A stretch of DNA of 64,000 nucleotides from Pseudomonas denitrificans (nom. rej.) (GTDB lineage Bacteria > Pseudomonadota > Gammaproteobacteria > Pseudomonadales > Pseudomonadaceae). The position numbers and the translations under genes were made by a program. Of the stretch, positions 63,512 through 64,000 are shown in pieces. Under the pieces are notes generated by a model, which ran no database searches, had not been told where the DNA came from, and saw only the letters and a program-made list of their open reading frames with translations. Where the stretch lies: contig NZ_CP043626.1 in NCBI RefSeq assembly GCF_008807415.1, forward strand, positions 2,728,001 through 2,792,000, in the 5' to 3' direction. Positions within the stretch are counted from its first letter, which is position 1, and each line of letters starts with the position of its first letter.

Positions 63512-64000
63512 TTAGCGCAATAGAAAAGCTTCGATCCTCGCGGCGGTGCTTTCCAGATGCTGCTCGTGGGTCAACCCGGAAGCCTTGAGCGGTTTGAGGT
63601 CGTGGTCGGCAGCGGCCAGCCACTGCAGCTGGATTGCCGGCGACAGCGAGTAGCCCTCGACCGTGGGGCGATCGCCCAGCGCATCACGTTCGCCCTGCAC
63701 GATCAGGGTCGGTGTCTGCAGATCGGCGAGATGGGCAACCCGAGGCTTCTCCGGCTTGCCGGCGGCGTAGAACGGGTAGCCGAGACAGACCAGCGCATCA
63801 GCGCCAAGCTCGTCCGCCAGCAGGCTGGCCATCCGCCCGCCCATGGACTTGCCGCCAATGGCCAGCCTGCCCTGCACCTCGGCGCGGACCTGCGCGTAAA
63901 CCTGCCGCCAGCACTCGAGCAACTGCTTCTGGGGGTTTGGCGGACGGCGCTTTCCATCCTCCCGGCGCATAGCCATATAGGGGAACTCGAAGCGCACCAC
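63512..64000 (-). CDS. Alpha/beta hydrolase, Tex30/KANL3-like, 5' end beyond the window
   Basis: At least 162 residues of a small alpha/beta hydrolase. The visible part starts in VVRFEFPYMAMRREDGKRRP, has the nucleophile Ser in GGKSMGGRMAS, then CLGYPFYAAGKPEKPR, TLIVQGERDALG (acid residue) and DHDLKPLK (catalytic His). The N-terminal strand with FAHGAGA that such proteins carry is missing, so the start lies past position 64000. Stop is on the minus strand at 63512-63514. Function unknown. Confidence 0.85.
   Translation of the reverse strand: MVRFEFPYMAMRREDGKRRPPNPQKQLLECWRQVYAQVRAEVQGRLAIGGKSMGGRMASLLADELGADALVCLGYPFYAAGKPEKPRVAHLADLQTPTLIVQGERDALGDRPTVEGYSLSPAIQLQWLAAADHDLKPLKASGLTHEQHLESTAARIEAFLLR

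Overview
The window is GC-rich proteobacterial chromosome with dense, short-spaced genes and strong G/C third-position bias. The gene content (aceE-aceF, OprD-family porin, aer-acnA-rlmM-tusA neighbourhood, pauA/pauB-like polyamine genes, many LysR regulators, BigR-type sulfur operon, REP-like palindromes) points to a Pseudomonas, probably near the P. aeruginosa / P. nitroreducens / P. citronellolis branch. That placement is inference from gene content, not a search.

Layout. 1-11.6 kb: accessory redox enzymes (quinone oxidoreductases, two SDRs with altered active sites, cupin, amine oxidase, sterol-desaturase-like protein, cytochrome c, MFS) interleaved with LysR/AraC regulators. 11.7-19.7 kb: a phosphonate island with divergent LysR, phnDCE ABC importer, an iron-type alcohol dehydrogenase, an OPA-type MFS carrier, a second related LysR and phnX, but no phnW. 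It reads as a route feeding phosphonoacetaldehyde to PhnX, possibly from 2-hydroxyethylphosphonate. 19.7-28.6 kb: tandem REP palindromes, small proteins, OprD-like porin, two YcaC-type hydrolases, pirin and its LysR, Nudix, a periplasmic Clp-fold protein and a histidine phosphatase. 28.9-34.6 kb: PAS-GGDEF cyclase and aceE-aceF (AceF with three lipoyl domains in an exact 333-bp repeat). 35.2-38.5 kb: a large autotransporter with an N-terminal zinc-metalloprotease-like domain. 38.6-40.6 kb: a translationally coupled bigR-pmpA-pmpB-blh sulfur-detoxification operon with a clear operator. 40.7-44.8 kb: GNAT / RLAN-ATP-grasp ligase pair, a 47-residue membrane peptide, and a BNR-repeat protein paired with a MoaD-like protein. 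44.9-53.1 kb: gamma-glutamyl-polyamine-type catabolism (glutamine-synthetase-like ligase, FAD oxidase), LysR and a complete Pot-type ABC importer. 53.2-64 kb: tusA, lipoprotein hydrolase, MaoC-like hydratase, rlmM, acnA, aer, a reductase of the male-sterility type and a truncated alpha/beta hydrolase.

A window-wide quality point: eight otherwise well-conserved genes are each broken by single-base losses (nine events), every one inside a G or C run. This pattern is better explained by homopolymer undercalling in the assembly than by real gene decay, so I annotate these genes over their full reconstructed spans as frameshifted.
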